Shown piece after piece: positions 1-6,043 of a stretch of 45,507 nt of DNA; the first letter of the stretch is position 1; each line of letters starts with the position of its first letter. The position numbers and the translations under genes were made by a program. The notes beneath the pieces were generated by a model. The model did not search any database. It was not told where the DNA came from and saw nothing but the letters and a program-made list of their open reading frames with translations. The DNA comes from Candidatus Kaiserbacteria bacterium RIFCSPLOWO2_01_FULL_50_24 (GTDB taxonomy: Bacteria > Patescibacteriota > Minisyncoccia > Phycocordibacterales > UBA2100): NCBI GenBank assembly GCA_001783335.1, contig MFLU01000019.1, positions 1 through 45,507 on the forward strand, written 5' to 3'.

Positions 1-72
1 CTCGCCTTCGGCGAGGATTTCACGGGGTGTAAGAGTTTCTAAACTCGTTATTACTCGTTAAGAACCTCTAAC
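1..72 (+). repeat. composite leader element upstream of rpmC (partial)
   Basis: The window opens inside the right half of a cloverleaf-like inverted repeat (hairpin CTCGCCTTCGGCGAG, then ATTTCACGGGG). It is followed by two copies of a 13-mer, TAAGAGTTTCTAA at 30-42 and TAAGAACCTCTAA at 59-71. The second copy ends one base before the rpmC ATG, so there is no Shine-Dalgarno sequence. The same arrangement recurs before rplF, map, rplT and rpmI; see findings. Confidence 0.75.
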
Positions 73-264
73 ATGAAAAAAACCGACCTAGCAAAATATT
101 CCGTTTCCGACTTACACAAGGAGGTTGCCGAAAAGCGCTCAGCGCTTCGCACATTTCGTTTTGGTGGCGCAGGTAGCCGTACACGGAACGTCCGAGAGGG
201 AAGAGAACTGCGCAAGAATATCGCTCGCCTTTTAACAGAAGTTGCCTCGCGAAGAACAAAATAG
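73..264 (+). CDS. rpmC: 50S ribosomal protein L29 (uL29)
   Basis: This 63-residue basic protein of the large subunit sits near the peptide exit tunnel and helps form the binding area for nascent-chain factors. The length, the helical N-terminus (DLAKYSVSDLHKEVAEKRSAL) and the C-terminal helix with RTRNVREGRELRKNIARLLT fit L29. The order L29-S17-L14-L24-L5 is the standard spc/S10 junction. The stop is followed 19 nt later by the preferred start of rpsQ. The ATG abuts the repeated 13-mer of the leader element and has no Shine-Dalgarno sequence. Family assignment is secure. Confidence 0.96.
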   Translation: MKKTDLAKYSVSDLHKEVAEKRSALRTFRFGGAGSRTRNVREGRELRKNIARLLTEVASRRTK

Positions 265-283
265 TACCATGGTGAGTCTTCCT

Positions 284-523
284 ATGAGTGATACAGAAAA
301 AGGCAAAGTATTTTCCGGCGTTGTGGTAAAAAGCGCCATGAAAGACACGGCAACGGTTGCGGTGGAGCGCTATGTAAAGCACCCGAAATACAAAAAGTAT
401 ATTCGTCGCACTAAGAAGTATCTTGTGCACGACGTTGGCAACACGGCTCTAATCGGTGACAAGGTTATGATTCGCGAAACGAGGCCCATATCCAAGCGTA
501 AGTATTTTACTCTAGTGAGATAG
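284..523 (+). CDS. rpsQ: 30S ribosomal protein S17 (uS17)
   Basis: A small-subunit OB-fold protein that binds 16S rRNA helices early in assembly. It shows the S17 features FSGVVVKSAMKDTATVAVERYVKHPKYKKYIRRTKKYLVHD and the closing GDKVMIRETRPISKRKYFTLV. I chose the ATG at 284 (79 residues) because GGTGAG lies 7 nt upstream and the length matches the family. In-frame ATGs at 269 and 242 would add 5 and 14 residues, and the 242 start would overlap the end of rpmC. The gene is co-transcribed with rpmC and rplN. Confidence 0.95.
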   Translation: MSDTEKGKVFSGVVVKSAMKDTATVAVERYVKHPKYKKYIRRTKKYLVHDVGNTALIGDKVMIRETRPISKRKYFTLVR

Positions 524-566
524 CTTGCATTTCTACGAACTACGTTCTACACACTATCCTATCCCT

Positions 567-938
567 ATGCTCCAAGATCGTTCCATCGTTCAAATAGCAG
601 ACAACTCCGGCGGTATAACCGGTAGGGTGTTTAAAATTCTCGGCGGGACACGGAAACGTACTGCCGAAATAGGCGACGAACTCGTCCTTTCTATCCAGAC
701 CGCACAGCCAAGAAAATCGGTGAAAAAGAAAGACATACACCGCGCGGTGGTTGTGCGCCAAACCAAGGCGTTTCGTCGCAAAGACGGTTCTTACATACGA
801 TTTGACGAGAACGCCGTAGTCTTGGTGGAAAAAGACAAAAAAGAACCCAAAGCAAATCGCGTATTTGGGCCTATTCCTCGCGAGGTGATCGAGCGCGGGT
901 ATCAAAAAGTAGCGTCGCTCGCGCCGGAAATCTTATAA
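567..938 (+). CDS. rplN: 50S ribosomal protein L14 (uL14)
   Basis: L14 lies at the subunit interface of the large subunit and contacts 16S rRNA in bridge B8. The 123-residue product beginning MLQDRSIVQIADNSGG matches the usual 122-residue family length and its DNSGA-like motif, followed by KDIHRAVVVRQTK and the C-terminal RVFGPIPREVIERGYQKVASLAPEIL. An in-frame ATG at 525 would add a 14-residue non-homologous leader (MHFYELRSTHYPIP), which is read from an intergenic repeat containing CTACGAACTACGTTCTAC; I reject that start. The stop is 2 nt from the rplX start. Confidence 0.95.
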   Translation: MLQDRSIVQIADNSGGITGRVFKILGGTRKRTAEIGDELVLSIQTAQPRKSVKKKDIHRAVVVRQTKAFRRKDGSYIRFDENAVVLVEKDKKEPKANRVFGPIPREVIERGYQKVASLAPEIL

Positions 939-940
939 GT

Positions 941-1252
941 ATGCGTATAAAAAAAGGCGATAAAGTCATAGTTACTGCCGGCAAAGACCGCGGGCACACA
1001 AGCACGGTTATTCGCGTTTTACCACGCAAAGACCTTGTTGTTGTGGAGGGCGTTAATGTGGTGAAAAAACATCAGCGTCGTACCGCAAAAAGCCGCAAAG
1101 GCCAAATCGTTTCGCGGCCGATGCCGGTGCATATCTCTAATATTATGATTATTGACCCAAAGTCCGGAAAACCGACACGCATCAAGATCGTTCGTGGAGA
1201 GGACGGAATGCGGAAGCGCGTGGCCGCAAAAAGCGGACAAGAACTAAAATAG
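941..1252 (+). CDS. rplX: 50S ribosomal protein L24 (uL24)
   Basis: An assembly-initiator protein of the large subunit with an N-terminal KOW motif (MRIKKGDKVIVTAGKDRGH) that binds 23S rRNA domain I. The 103 residues match the family length. VEGVNVVKKHQRRTAKSRKGQIVSRPMPVHISNIMIIDPKSGKPTRI is typical of bacterial L24, in which this loop contacts RNA. Its start is 2 nt after the rplN stop, so the two are probably translationally coupled. Confidence 0.96.
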   Translation: MRIKKGDKVIVTAGKDRGHTSTVIRVLPRKDLVVVEGVNVVKKHQRRTAKSRKGQIVSRPMPVHISNIMIIDPKSGKPTRIKIVRGEDGMRKRVAAKSGQELK

Positions 1253-1281
1253 TACGTAGTTAGTAGTACGTAGAACGTAGT
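1253..1281 (+). repeat. short direct repeats between rplX and rplE
   Basis: The spacer contains AGTACGTAG twice and ends ACGTAGAACGTAGT directly before the rplE ATG. The spacer before rplN (about 530-555) carries related sequence in the opposite orientation (CTACGAACTACGTTCTAC). It leaves no room for a Shine-Dalgarno sequence. Confidence 0.6.
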
Positions 1282-1827
1282 ATGAAAACAGAAACAAGCC
1301 AGAACAAAATATTCAATGCTTTGAAAGCGGAGCTTGGTTATACTAATCCGATGCAGACGCCTCGGGTGGAAAAGGTGGTGGTTTCTTCGGGTGTCGGCAA
1401 AATAAAAGATCAAAAACGCCGCGATTTTATAGCGGAGCGGCTTGCGCGCATCACGGGCCAGCGCGCGGCACCCCGTGGTGCCAAAAAAGCAGTAGCGAAT
1501 TTCAAAAGCCGCGTGGGCGATGTTGTCGGTTTCCAGGTAACACTGCGTGGGAAGTACGGCGAATCGTTTTTGCAAAAGCTTATCCATATTGTACTCCCAC
1601 GCGTAAAGGATTTTCGTGGCATCAAGCCGGACTCCATAGACGAAATGGGGAATATCACCATTGGTCTGAAAGAGCACACGGTGTTTCCGGAAACCTCGGA
1701 CGAGGACTCAAAGGATGTTTTTGGCCTCGCCGTAACCATCGCCACAACGGCAAAAAATAAAAAAGAAGCCGCGGCGTTTTTACGTCACCTCGGTCTTCCG
1801 CTTCGGGAAGCAGAAGTAAACAAATAA
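1282..1827 (+). CDS. rplE: 50S ribosomal protein L5 (uL5)
   Basis: L5 binds 5S rRNA and helps form the central protuberance, contacting P-site tRNA. The 181-residue product has family signatures: NPMQTPRVEKVVVSSGVG near the start, GQRAAPRGAKKAVANFKSR, the GFQVTLRG segment, the FRGIKPDSIDEMGNITIGLKEHTVFPE region, and the C-terminal AVTIATTAKNKKEAAAFLRHLGLPL. Length is normal (about 180). It is the last gene of the first ribosomal block; an opposite-strand gene separates it from rpsN. No Shine-Dalgarno sequence is visible. Confidence 0.96.
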   Translation: MKTETSQNKIFNALKAELGYTNPMQTPRVEKVVVSSGVGKIKDQKRRDFIAERLARITGQRAAPRGAKKAVANFKSRVGDVVGFQVTLRGKYGESFLQKLIHIVLPRVKDFRGIKPDSIDEMGNITIGLKEHTVFPETSDEDSKDVFGLAVTIATTAKNKKEAAAFLRHLGLPLREAEVNK

Positions 1828-1936
1828 TCGCTTCGCTCATATCGCATATTCGCTCACCAATCGTGAAAGCGAGCGTTCACGATATTGCTCGCTATCGGCG
1901 ATAAAAAGATGACCACCGCAAGGTGGTCGTTTTCTG

Positions 1937-2179
1937 TCAGGCGCAGCAATTTTTCTTTGGCGAGGGGCGGTGTTGCACAATATAGCGAATGATTTCCGTT
2001 AAATCGGATGTAGGTTTCAGGTACGTGCCTTTTTGCAGCCATAAAAATCTATATCGATAGGTGGTAAGCTCTACTTTCTGCGAGGCACGTATCGCTTTGT
2101 CCACCAGTTCGGTATCGCCGTTGGCAAGAAAATTCAACTTGTCAAAAAGCTCGCTTGTTTGCCGCGACATGACCCGCAT
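1937..2179 (-). CDS. hypothetical small protein on the opposite strand inside the ribosomal operon
   Basis: I do not recognise this 80-residue product. It begins MRVMSRQTSELFDKLNFLAN, is basic and mixed helical, contains VELTTYRYRFLWLQKGTYLKP in the middle, and ends KNCCA. Support for a real gene is regulatory: the start at 2179 has GGGGAG 6 nt upstream, and about 20 nt before that lies an extended -10 box (TGA-TATACT, 2206-2214 complement). A longer open frame continues upstream to 2638, but it crosses repeats and the rpsN gene and is not credible. A start at 2170 (MSRQTS) is possible but lies too far from the ribosome binding site. The gene splits rplE from rpsN and runs against the operon. 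Confidence 0.6.
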   Translation of the reverse strand: MRVMSRQTSELFDKLNFLANGDTELVDKAIRASQKVELTTYRYRFLWLQKGTYLKPTSDLTEIIRYIVQHRPSPKKNCCA

Positions 2180-2205
2180 TGGAGGCTCCCCTGTTTCTGG
2201 CGAAT

Positions 2206-2234
2206 AGTATATCACGGGAGGCAGGCAGGTACAA
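2206..2234 (-). promoter_or_regulatory. promoter for the opposite-strand gene at 1937-2179
   Basis: On the minus strand there is TTGTAC (2229-2234), a 17-nt spacer and TATACT (2206-2211) preceded by TGA, an extended -10. The predicted start is near 2199, leaving a leader of about 20 nt that contains the GGGGAG ribosome binding site. Confidence 0.6.
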
Positions 2235-2238
2235 TAGG

Positions 2239-2267
2239 TTGACTTTGTAGAATGTGTTATGTATATT
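2239..2267 (+). promoter_or_regulatory. internal promoter for the rpsN-rpsH-rplF block
   Basis: TTGACT (2239-2244), a 17-nt spacer and TATATT (2262-2267) form a near-consensus sigma70-type promoter, back to back with the minus-strand promoter at 2206-2234. It would restart transcription of the ribosomal genes downstream of the opposing gene. A 56-codon frame starting at ATG 2259 would begin upstream of the predicted transcription start and is not called. The stretch 2180-2444 otherwise holds only short GC-rich palindromes. Confidence 0.6.
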
Positions 2268-2444
2268 GACCTTGCCTCGTTGGGGGCCTTGTTTTTGAGT
2301 GATCCTGGTGCGCTGGGATATCGCAGGAACAAGGTCACGCAGGGAAGCGCCATAACTTTTGCCGCAAGGTATGAGTGCAGGACTTCCGGCTCCTCCTTTT
2401 GGGCAACCCCTCGACTCCGCTCGGGGTAAAACTCTTCGAGTTTT

Positions 2445-2630
2445 ATGGCAAAAAAATCACTCATTGCGAAGGCAAAAAGAACGCCGAAGTTTTCGAGCCG
2501 CACGGTGCGGCGCTGTTTTAAGTGCGGTCGCCCGCGCGGCTTTATGCGCACGTTCAACCTGTGCCGCATTTGTTTTCGCGAAGAAGCTCTCGAAGGCCAT
2601 ATACCAGGCATAAAAAAATCCTCATGGTAA
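2445..2630 (+). CDS. rpsN: 30S ribosomal protein S14, zinc type (uS14)
   Basis: S14 assembles late into the head of the small subunit. At 61 residues this is the short zinc-binding form, with C24-x2-C27-x12-C40-x2-C43 ([10 protein letters not shown]...LCRICF) forming the metal site, and the usual [12 protein letters not shown]-terminus. The first residues [16 protein letters not shown] fit the family. The start lies about 180 nt downstream of the predicted internal promoter at 2239-2267. A repeat-rich spacer of 230 nt follows before rpsH. Confidence 0.96.
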   Translation: MAKKSLIAKAKRTPKFSSRTVRRCFKCGRPRGFMRTFNLCRICFREEALEGHIPGIKKSSW

Positions 2631-2634
2631 TGTT

Positions 2635-2860
2635 TCAAATTAAAAATTAAAAGCGAAAAATGAAAAACGACAACGAAAAATTAAAAGTTAGACCCAAGGG
2701 TACCCTCGATGGGAATATAAACCGGCGCACCGGTTTCCGGCTCCTCGGCTCGGAAATGCAAAAGAGTACTTTTGCATTTCGCTCGCCCTACGTCGCCAGT
2801 AGCTTTTAACTTTTGACTGTAATTTTTACCTTTTCGTTTTTACTTTTTCATTTATTTAGT
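2635..2860 (+). repeat. nested inverted repeats between rpsN and rpsH
   Basis: The outer arms are AT-rich and roughly inverted (AAATTAAAAATTAAAAGCG near 2638 against CTTTTAACTTTTGAC near 2802). Inside lie ACCGGCGCACCGGT (2721-2734) and a perfect 12-bp hairpin GAAATGCAAAAG/CTTTTGCATTTC (2753-2780). No ORF is supported. It resembles a stack of repeat insertions rather than a regulatory leader. Confidence 0.6.
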
Positions 2861-3250
2861 ATGGATCCTGTCGCAGACCTCATTGTTCGTCTTAAAAATG
2901 CCGGCGCGGCTGGCAAGCAGTCGGTTTCCATACCGTTTTCAAATTTAAAGAATGCCATTGCCGAAAAGCTGCAGGATGCGGGGTATGTTCAGGCGGTGGA
3001 AAAGAAAGGAAAGAAGGTGCGAAAAACTTTGGATATTACGCTAAAGTACGACGAGTCTGGCGCGCACGTTATTCATGACGCACGCCGCGTCTCGAAACCC
3101 GGTCGTCGCGTGTATAAAAGCGTTTTGGAGATTGTGCCGGTTCGCTATGGCCATGGGGCGCTTTTTCTGTCTACACCAAAAGGCATAAAGACCGATAAGG
3201 AGGCGCGTCAAGAGAAAGTGGGCGGTGAGGCACTTTTTGAAATATGGTAA
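2861..3250 (+). CDS. rpsH: 30S ribosomal protein S8 (uS8)
   Basis: S8 is a primary 16S rRNA binding protein of the platform and, in other bacteria, the translational repressor of the spc operon. The ATG at 2861 (MDPVADLIVRLKNAGAA) gives 129 residues, the normal length; the upstream in-frame ATG at 2813 lies in repeat sequence and is rejected. Family features are the N-terminal MDPVADLIVRLKNA, the central VEKKGKKVRKTLDITLKY and VSKPGRRVYKS. The usual C-terminal STSKGIMTDKEAR is present as STPKGIKTDKEARQEKVGGEALFEIW. The stop codon lies in the left arm of a large hairpin. Confidence 0.95.
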   Translation: MDPVADLIVRLKNAGAAGKQSVSIPFSNLKNAIAEKLQDAGYVQAVEKKGKKVRKTLDITLKYDESGAHVIHDARRVSKPGRRVYKSVLEIVPVRYGHGALFLSTPKGIKTDKEARQEKVGGEALFEIW

Positions 3251-3313
3251 GCTTCCGCCCACGATTTGGAGTTTGCGAAGCGAATTTCAAATCGTGGGTT
3301 GCGGAAGCTTACC
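3246..3313 (+). repeat. large inverted repeat at the end of rpsH
   Basis: GGTAAGCTTCCGC-CCACGATTTG (3246-3268) is matched by CAAATCGTGG-GTTGCGGAAGCTTACC (3288-3313). The left arm includes the rpsH stop codon, so this may act as a terminator or as an mRNA 3' stabiliser. The 343-nt gap 3251-3593 holds this hairpin and two further cloverleaf-like elements, and no gene. Confidence 0.7.
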
Positions 3314-3367
3314 CTGTGAAATCCTTGCGCGAAGCGCAAGGACGCCCTTCGGGCGATTTCACAGGGT
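3311..3367 (+). repeat. cloverleaf-like inverted repeat, copy 1 of the rpsH-rplF gap
   Basis: Outer arms ACCCTGTGAAAT (3311-3322) and ATTTCACAGGGT (3356-3367) pair perfectly. They enclose two hairpins, CCTTGCGCGAAGCGCAAGG and CGCCCTTCGGGCG. The GTGAAAT/ATTTCAC core is shared with the copies at 3421, 8624, 16914 and 17333, while the hairpins differ in sequence and keep the fold. Confidence 0.75.
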
Positions 3368-3420
3368 GGAAGTTGTTTAGTAAAACTTATGAACACTAGT
3401 GAATTAGTCGCACTTAATAA

Positions 3421-3592
3421 CCCCAGTGAAATGCCGCTTTGCGGCTCCTCGCCTTCGGCGAGGATTTCACGGGGTGTATGCCAAAGGCATATCGTGTCTT
3501 CGCTCGCGTATCATGAAAGCAAGCTTTCGCGATTCCGCTCGCTAGACACGATAAGATTTGCTAAGCTCGCTACGCTCGCTAAGAATCTCTAA
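3421..3592 (+). repeat. composite leader element upstream of rplF
   Basis: CCCCAGTGAAAT (3421-3432) and ATTTCACGGGG (3464-3474) enclose the hairpins GCCGCTTTGCGGC and CCTCGCCTTCGGCGAGG. A further nested inverted repeat follows (TATCGTGTC near 3489 with AGACACGATA at 3544-3553). Then come TAAGATTTGCTAA (3552-3564) and TAAGAATCTCTAA (3580-3592), with a period of 28. The second 13-mer ends one base before the rplF ATG. Confidence 0.75.
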
Positions 3593-3593
3593 C

Positions 3594-4136
3594 ATGTCTC
3601 GTCTTGGAAAACTTCCGATACCAATCCCCGCGGGAACAACCGTGTCTGTTTCTGACGGCGTAATAACCGTGAAAGGAAAAGGCGGGACCTTGTCTCGCGC
3701 TCTCCACCCGGCGATTTCCGTTTTCGTGGGAGAAAAAGAAGTGGTGGTGGCATTGGTAGCAAAAACGCGTCTCGCTCGCGCACTGTGGGGAACGTACGCG
3801 GCACATGTTCGCAATATGGTGTTAGGTGTCACGACACCGTTCGTAAAGAAACTCCAGATAGAAGGTATTGGATACAGGGCGGAACTTACGGGTTCGTCTC
3901 TGAAACTATCGGTTGGTTTTTCGCATCCGGTTCTCGCACCAGTTCCGCAAGGACTTTCCGTATCGGTAGAAAAGAATATAATCACCATCTCCGGTGCCGA
4001 TAAAGAATTAGTTGGTTCATTTGCGGCGGAGGTCCGTAGTATTAAAAAGCCGGAGCCATATAAGGGCAAAGGCATTCGGTACGAAGGCGAGATTGTTCGT
4101 GAGAAACAGGGCAAGAAAGCGGTGGTGGCCGCCTAG
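3594..4136 (+). CDS. rplF: 50S ribosomal protein L6 (uL6)
   Basis: L6 lies near the factor-binding site and the sarcin-ricin loop of the large subunit. The ATG at 3594 gives 180 residues starting MSRLGKLPIPIPAGTTVSV, the expected beginning. The two-repeat L6 fold is visible, with LWGTYAAHVRNMVLGVT in the first half and KPEPYKGKGIRYEGEIVREKQGKK at the C-terminus, the RNA-contacting motif. An upstream in-frame ATG at 3558 lies in the leader repeat and is rejected. The leader 13-mer abuts the start, and there is no Shine-Dalgarno sequence. Confidence 0.96.
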   Translation: MSRLGKLPIPIPAGTTVSVSDGVITVKGKGGTLSRALHPAISVFVGEKEVVVALVAKTRLARALWGTYAAHVRNMVLGVTTPFVKKLQIEGIGYRAELTGSSLKLSVGFSHPVLAPVPQGLSVSVEKNIITISGADKELVGSFAAEVRSIKKPEPYKGKGIRYEGEIVREKQGKKAVVAA

Positions 4137-4194
4137 GAAAGCAGATCAAATATCAAAAAGCAAAAATCAAAATGACAAACCAGAATGAAAAAGT

Positions 4195-4545
4195 ATGAAA
4201 ACGAATACGTCAAAAATTCAGCAACGTACGCGACGACACCGGAGGGTGCGGGCCAAAGTTTCAGGCACTGCGGTACGTCCGCGTTTGTCCGTATACAAGT
4301 CAAACATGCGGTTTGTTGCACAGATTATTGACGATGAGCGCGGGCAAACGCTCGCGGCCGTGTCTTCCTCCAAAGAAAAAGGCAAGACACCTCAAGAACG
4401 CGCAGAGAGTGCGGCGAAAACTCTTGCAAAACAGGCGCACGAGAAGGGAGTAGAGTCGGTAGTATTCGACAGAGGCGGATTTAAATATACAGGCACTGTT
4501 AAGGCGTTTGCAGATGCCGCGCGCGCTGCCGGATTACGATTTTAA
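4195..4545 (+). CDS. rplR: 50S ribosomal protein L18 (uL18)
   Basis: L18 binds 5S rRNA together with L5. The 116-residue product begins with the basic tail MKTNTSKIQQRTRRHRRVRAKVSG. It then shows RPRLSVYKSNMRFVAQIIDD, SSKEKGKTPQERAESAAKTLAKQAHEKG, VVFDRGGFKYTGTVKAFADAARAAGLRF, all characteristic of the family. Spacing from rplF is 58 nt of AT-rich sequence with no clear ribosome binding site. Confidence 0.96.
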   Translation: MKTNTSKIQQRTRRHRRVRAKVSGTAVRPRLSVYKSNMRFVAQIIDDERGQTLAAVSSSKEKGKTPQERAESAAKTLAKQAHEKGVESVVFDRGGFKYTGTVKAFADAARAAGLRF

Positions 4546-4722
4546 GAAAAATAACGAGCGTTAGCGACTATATTTTTCTTAATCCTGCACCTTTTACCAA
4601 ACTATGGACAACATTACTCACAACATGATTTCACAGTACTATTCAATCTCAAACAGCGTTTCTCGCATGAAAGGTGCTGGGTGTAAGATTCTCTAATTCA
4701 TTTCATTCATAACAAAATCTAA
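4546..4722 (+). repeat. composite leader element upstream of rpsE
   Basis: Straight after rplR, AAGAAAAATA...TATTTTTCTT forms an inverted repeat. It is followed by a second pair, TGCACCTTTT (about 4574) against AAAGGTGCTGG (about 4671-4681), replacing the cloverleaf seen elsewhere. Then come TAAGATTCTCTAA (4684-4696) and TAACAAAATCTAA (4710-4722), one base before the rpsE ATG. This is the most diverged member of the leader family. Confidence 0.65.
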
Positions 4723-4723
4723 C

Positions 4724-5317
4724 ATGGATAAAGACACGACAACACAGAAAAAAGATGGTGCGCATGGTCAGGCTCCGGGGACGGGCTCTACTGAAATGGC
4801 ACATGCGTCCGAGCGGCGAGCATATGTGCCACGCGAGAGTCGCGGTCGAATTCCACGCGGAAAGGGGCGTGGGAGGGATGACCGGCGAAGCGAGTTTGCT
4901 CAAAAGCTCATAGGGATTCGCCGCGTTGCGCGTGTTATGGCCGGAGGGCGTAGGTTTAATTTCAGTGTTGCCATGGTTCTCGGCGACAAGAAGGGGCGCG
5001 TTGGAGTCGGCGTAGGTAAGGCGGCAGACACCGCGCTTGCGATTGAAAAAGCAATGCGCGACGCGAAGCGCAATATGATTACGGTGCCTCTCACGGAAAA
5101 CAAAAGCATTTCACATAACATCGAGGCAAAGTACTGTGCCGCAGTTGTAGAGATACGCCCGTCGCCGGGGCGCGGACTTGTGGCAGGCTCTTCAGTACGA
5201 GCCGTTTTAGAACTCGGCGGCATTACTGATATAACGGCAAAGATCCTTTCGCGCAGTAAAAATTCGATTAACAATGCGCGCGCGGCGATTGAAGCATTGC
5301 GTAAGATCACGAAGTAA
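4724..5317 (+). CDS. rpsE: 30S ribosomal protein S5 (uS5)
   Basis: S5 acts in decoding fidelity, mRNA helicase activity and 30S assembly. The 197-residue product has a low-complexity basic N-terminal extension of about 60 residues. Next comes the S5 double-stranded RNA-binding domain (KLIGIRRVARVMAGGRRFNFSVAMVLGDKKGRVGVGVGKA) and the C-terminal domain with RPSPGRGLVAGSSVRAVLELGGI and SKNSINNARAAIEAL. In most bacteria rpmD (uL30) comes next; here rplO follows after 261 nt with no uL30 frame between, as expected for CPR bacteria. Confidence 0.96.
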   Translation: MDKDTTTQKKDGAHGQAPGTGSTEMAHASERRAYVPRESRGRIPRGKGRGRDDRRSEFAQKLIGIRRVARVMAGGRRFNFSVAMVLGDKKGRVGVGVGKAADTALAIEKAMRDAKRNMITVPLTENKSISHNIEAKYCAAVVEIRPSPGRGLVAGSSVRAVLELGGITDITAKILSRSKNSINNARAAIEALRKITK

Positions 5318-5369
5318 ATCTATGATATTCCAATCTACAAATCATACGAATACTGCGAATGGCTATGAA

Positions 5370-5522
5370 TTTACAAAAAGCACCAAATTCCAAGCACCAA
5401 ATCACAAACAAACCACAATGACCAAAATTCAAAGCACAAAACAGAATGCGTTTGGGACATTGGTATTTGGAATTTCGGTATTGTTTGGAATTTGGAATTT
5501 GGGATTTGTAATTTGTCATTCT
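5370..5522 (+). repeat. AT-rich inverted repeat between rpsE and rplO
   Basis: CAAATTCCAAGCACCAAATC (about 5386) and related words run one way, and GGAATTTGGAATTTGGGATT (about 5487) runs the other. They enclose ATGACCAAAATTCAAAGC. The word CAAATTCC/GGAATTTG is repeated several times. There is no coding support. It occupies the place where rpmD would be. Confidence 0.6.
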
Positions 5523-5550
5523 CCTTATATTGTAACTGTTCGTATATTGG

Positions 5551-5566
5551 TATAAATTCGTATAAT
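5551..5566 (+). promoter_or_regulatory. candidate -10 boxes before rplO
   Basis: TGG-TATAAA (5551-5556, extended form) and TATAAT (5561-5566) lie 13-28 nt before the rplO ATG. The second would give a leader of only about 6 nt. No convincing -35 box is present, so this is tentative. Confidence 0.35.
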
Positions 5567-5578
5567 TGACACATCCTT

Positions 5579-6037
5579 ATGCAGCTACACGAATTACAAA
5601 GGCCCTCTGGCATAAAGCGTGCGTATCGCCGAGTGGGTAGGGGACAGTCGTCAACGCGCGGAAAGCAATCCGGACGAGGTGGTAAGGGGCAAACTGCGCG
5701 CGCTGGGGCAAAAATTCGCCCAGAATGGCGCGATATAATCAAACGGCTTCCGAAACTTCGGGGGTGGGGCAAAAACCGCAGACGTGGCGTTGTGGCTACG
5801 CGGCCACGGCCGAAGGTTGTCTTACTTTCACGCGTGGAGAAAGCGTTTAACGCCGGGGAAGAAGTAACGCCGCGAACACTTCTTGAGAAAGGACTCATAC
5901 GCGGTGTTGGCGTATCATCACTCGTAAAAATAATCGGAAATACTCTGGTTACAAAAAAGCTTCTGCTGAAAAATATCGCCGTTTCCAAGCAAGTGCGTGC
6001 GGCGATAGAGAAGGTGGGTGGCTCTATTACTGCATAA
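5579..6037 (+). CDS. rplO: 50S ribosomal protein L15 (uL15)
   Basis: L15 is a late-assembling large-subunit protein with a long basic N-terminal tail. The 152 residues begin MQLHELQRPSGIKRAYRRVGRGQSSTRGKQSGRGGKGQTARAG, the glycine- and arginine-rich L15 tail. The globular part includes RVEKAFNAGEEVTPRTLLEKGLIRG, VKIIGNTLVTKKLLLKNIAVSKQVRAAIEKVGGSI. It ends 6 nt before secY, so the two form a tight pair, the usual order. Confidence 0.95.
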   Translation: MQLHELQRPSGIKRAYRRVGRGQSSTRGKQSGRGGKGQTARAGAKIRPEWRDIIKRLPKLRGWGKNRRRGVVATRPRPKVVLLSRVEKAFNAGEEVTPRTLLEKGLIRGVGVSSLVKIIGNTLVTKKLLLKNIAVSKQVRAAIEKVGGSITA

Positions 6038-6043
6038 AATACC

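Noticed and set aside
2259..2429. A 56-codon plus-strand frame before rpsN
   Set aside because: Its ATG lies between the -35 and -10 boxes of the predicted promoter, so it would not be transcribed from it.
1937..2638. A 233-codon minus-strand frame across the rplE-rpsN gap
   Set aside because: Only the 3' part (1937-2179) has a promoter and ribosome binding site. The upstream part crosses palindromes and antisense rpsN.
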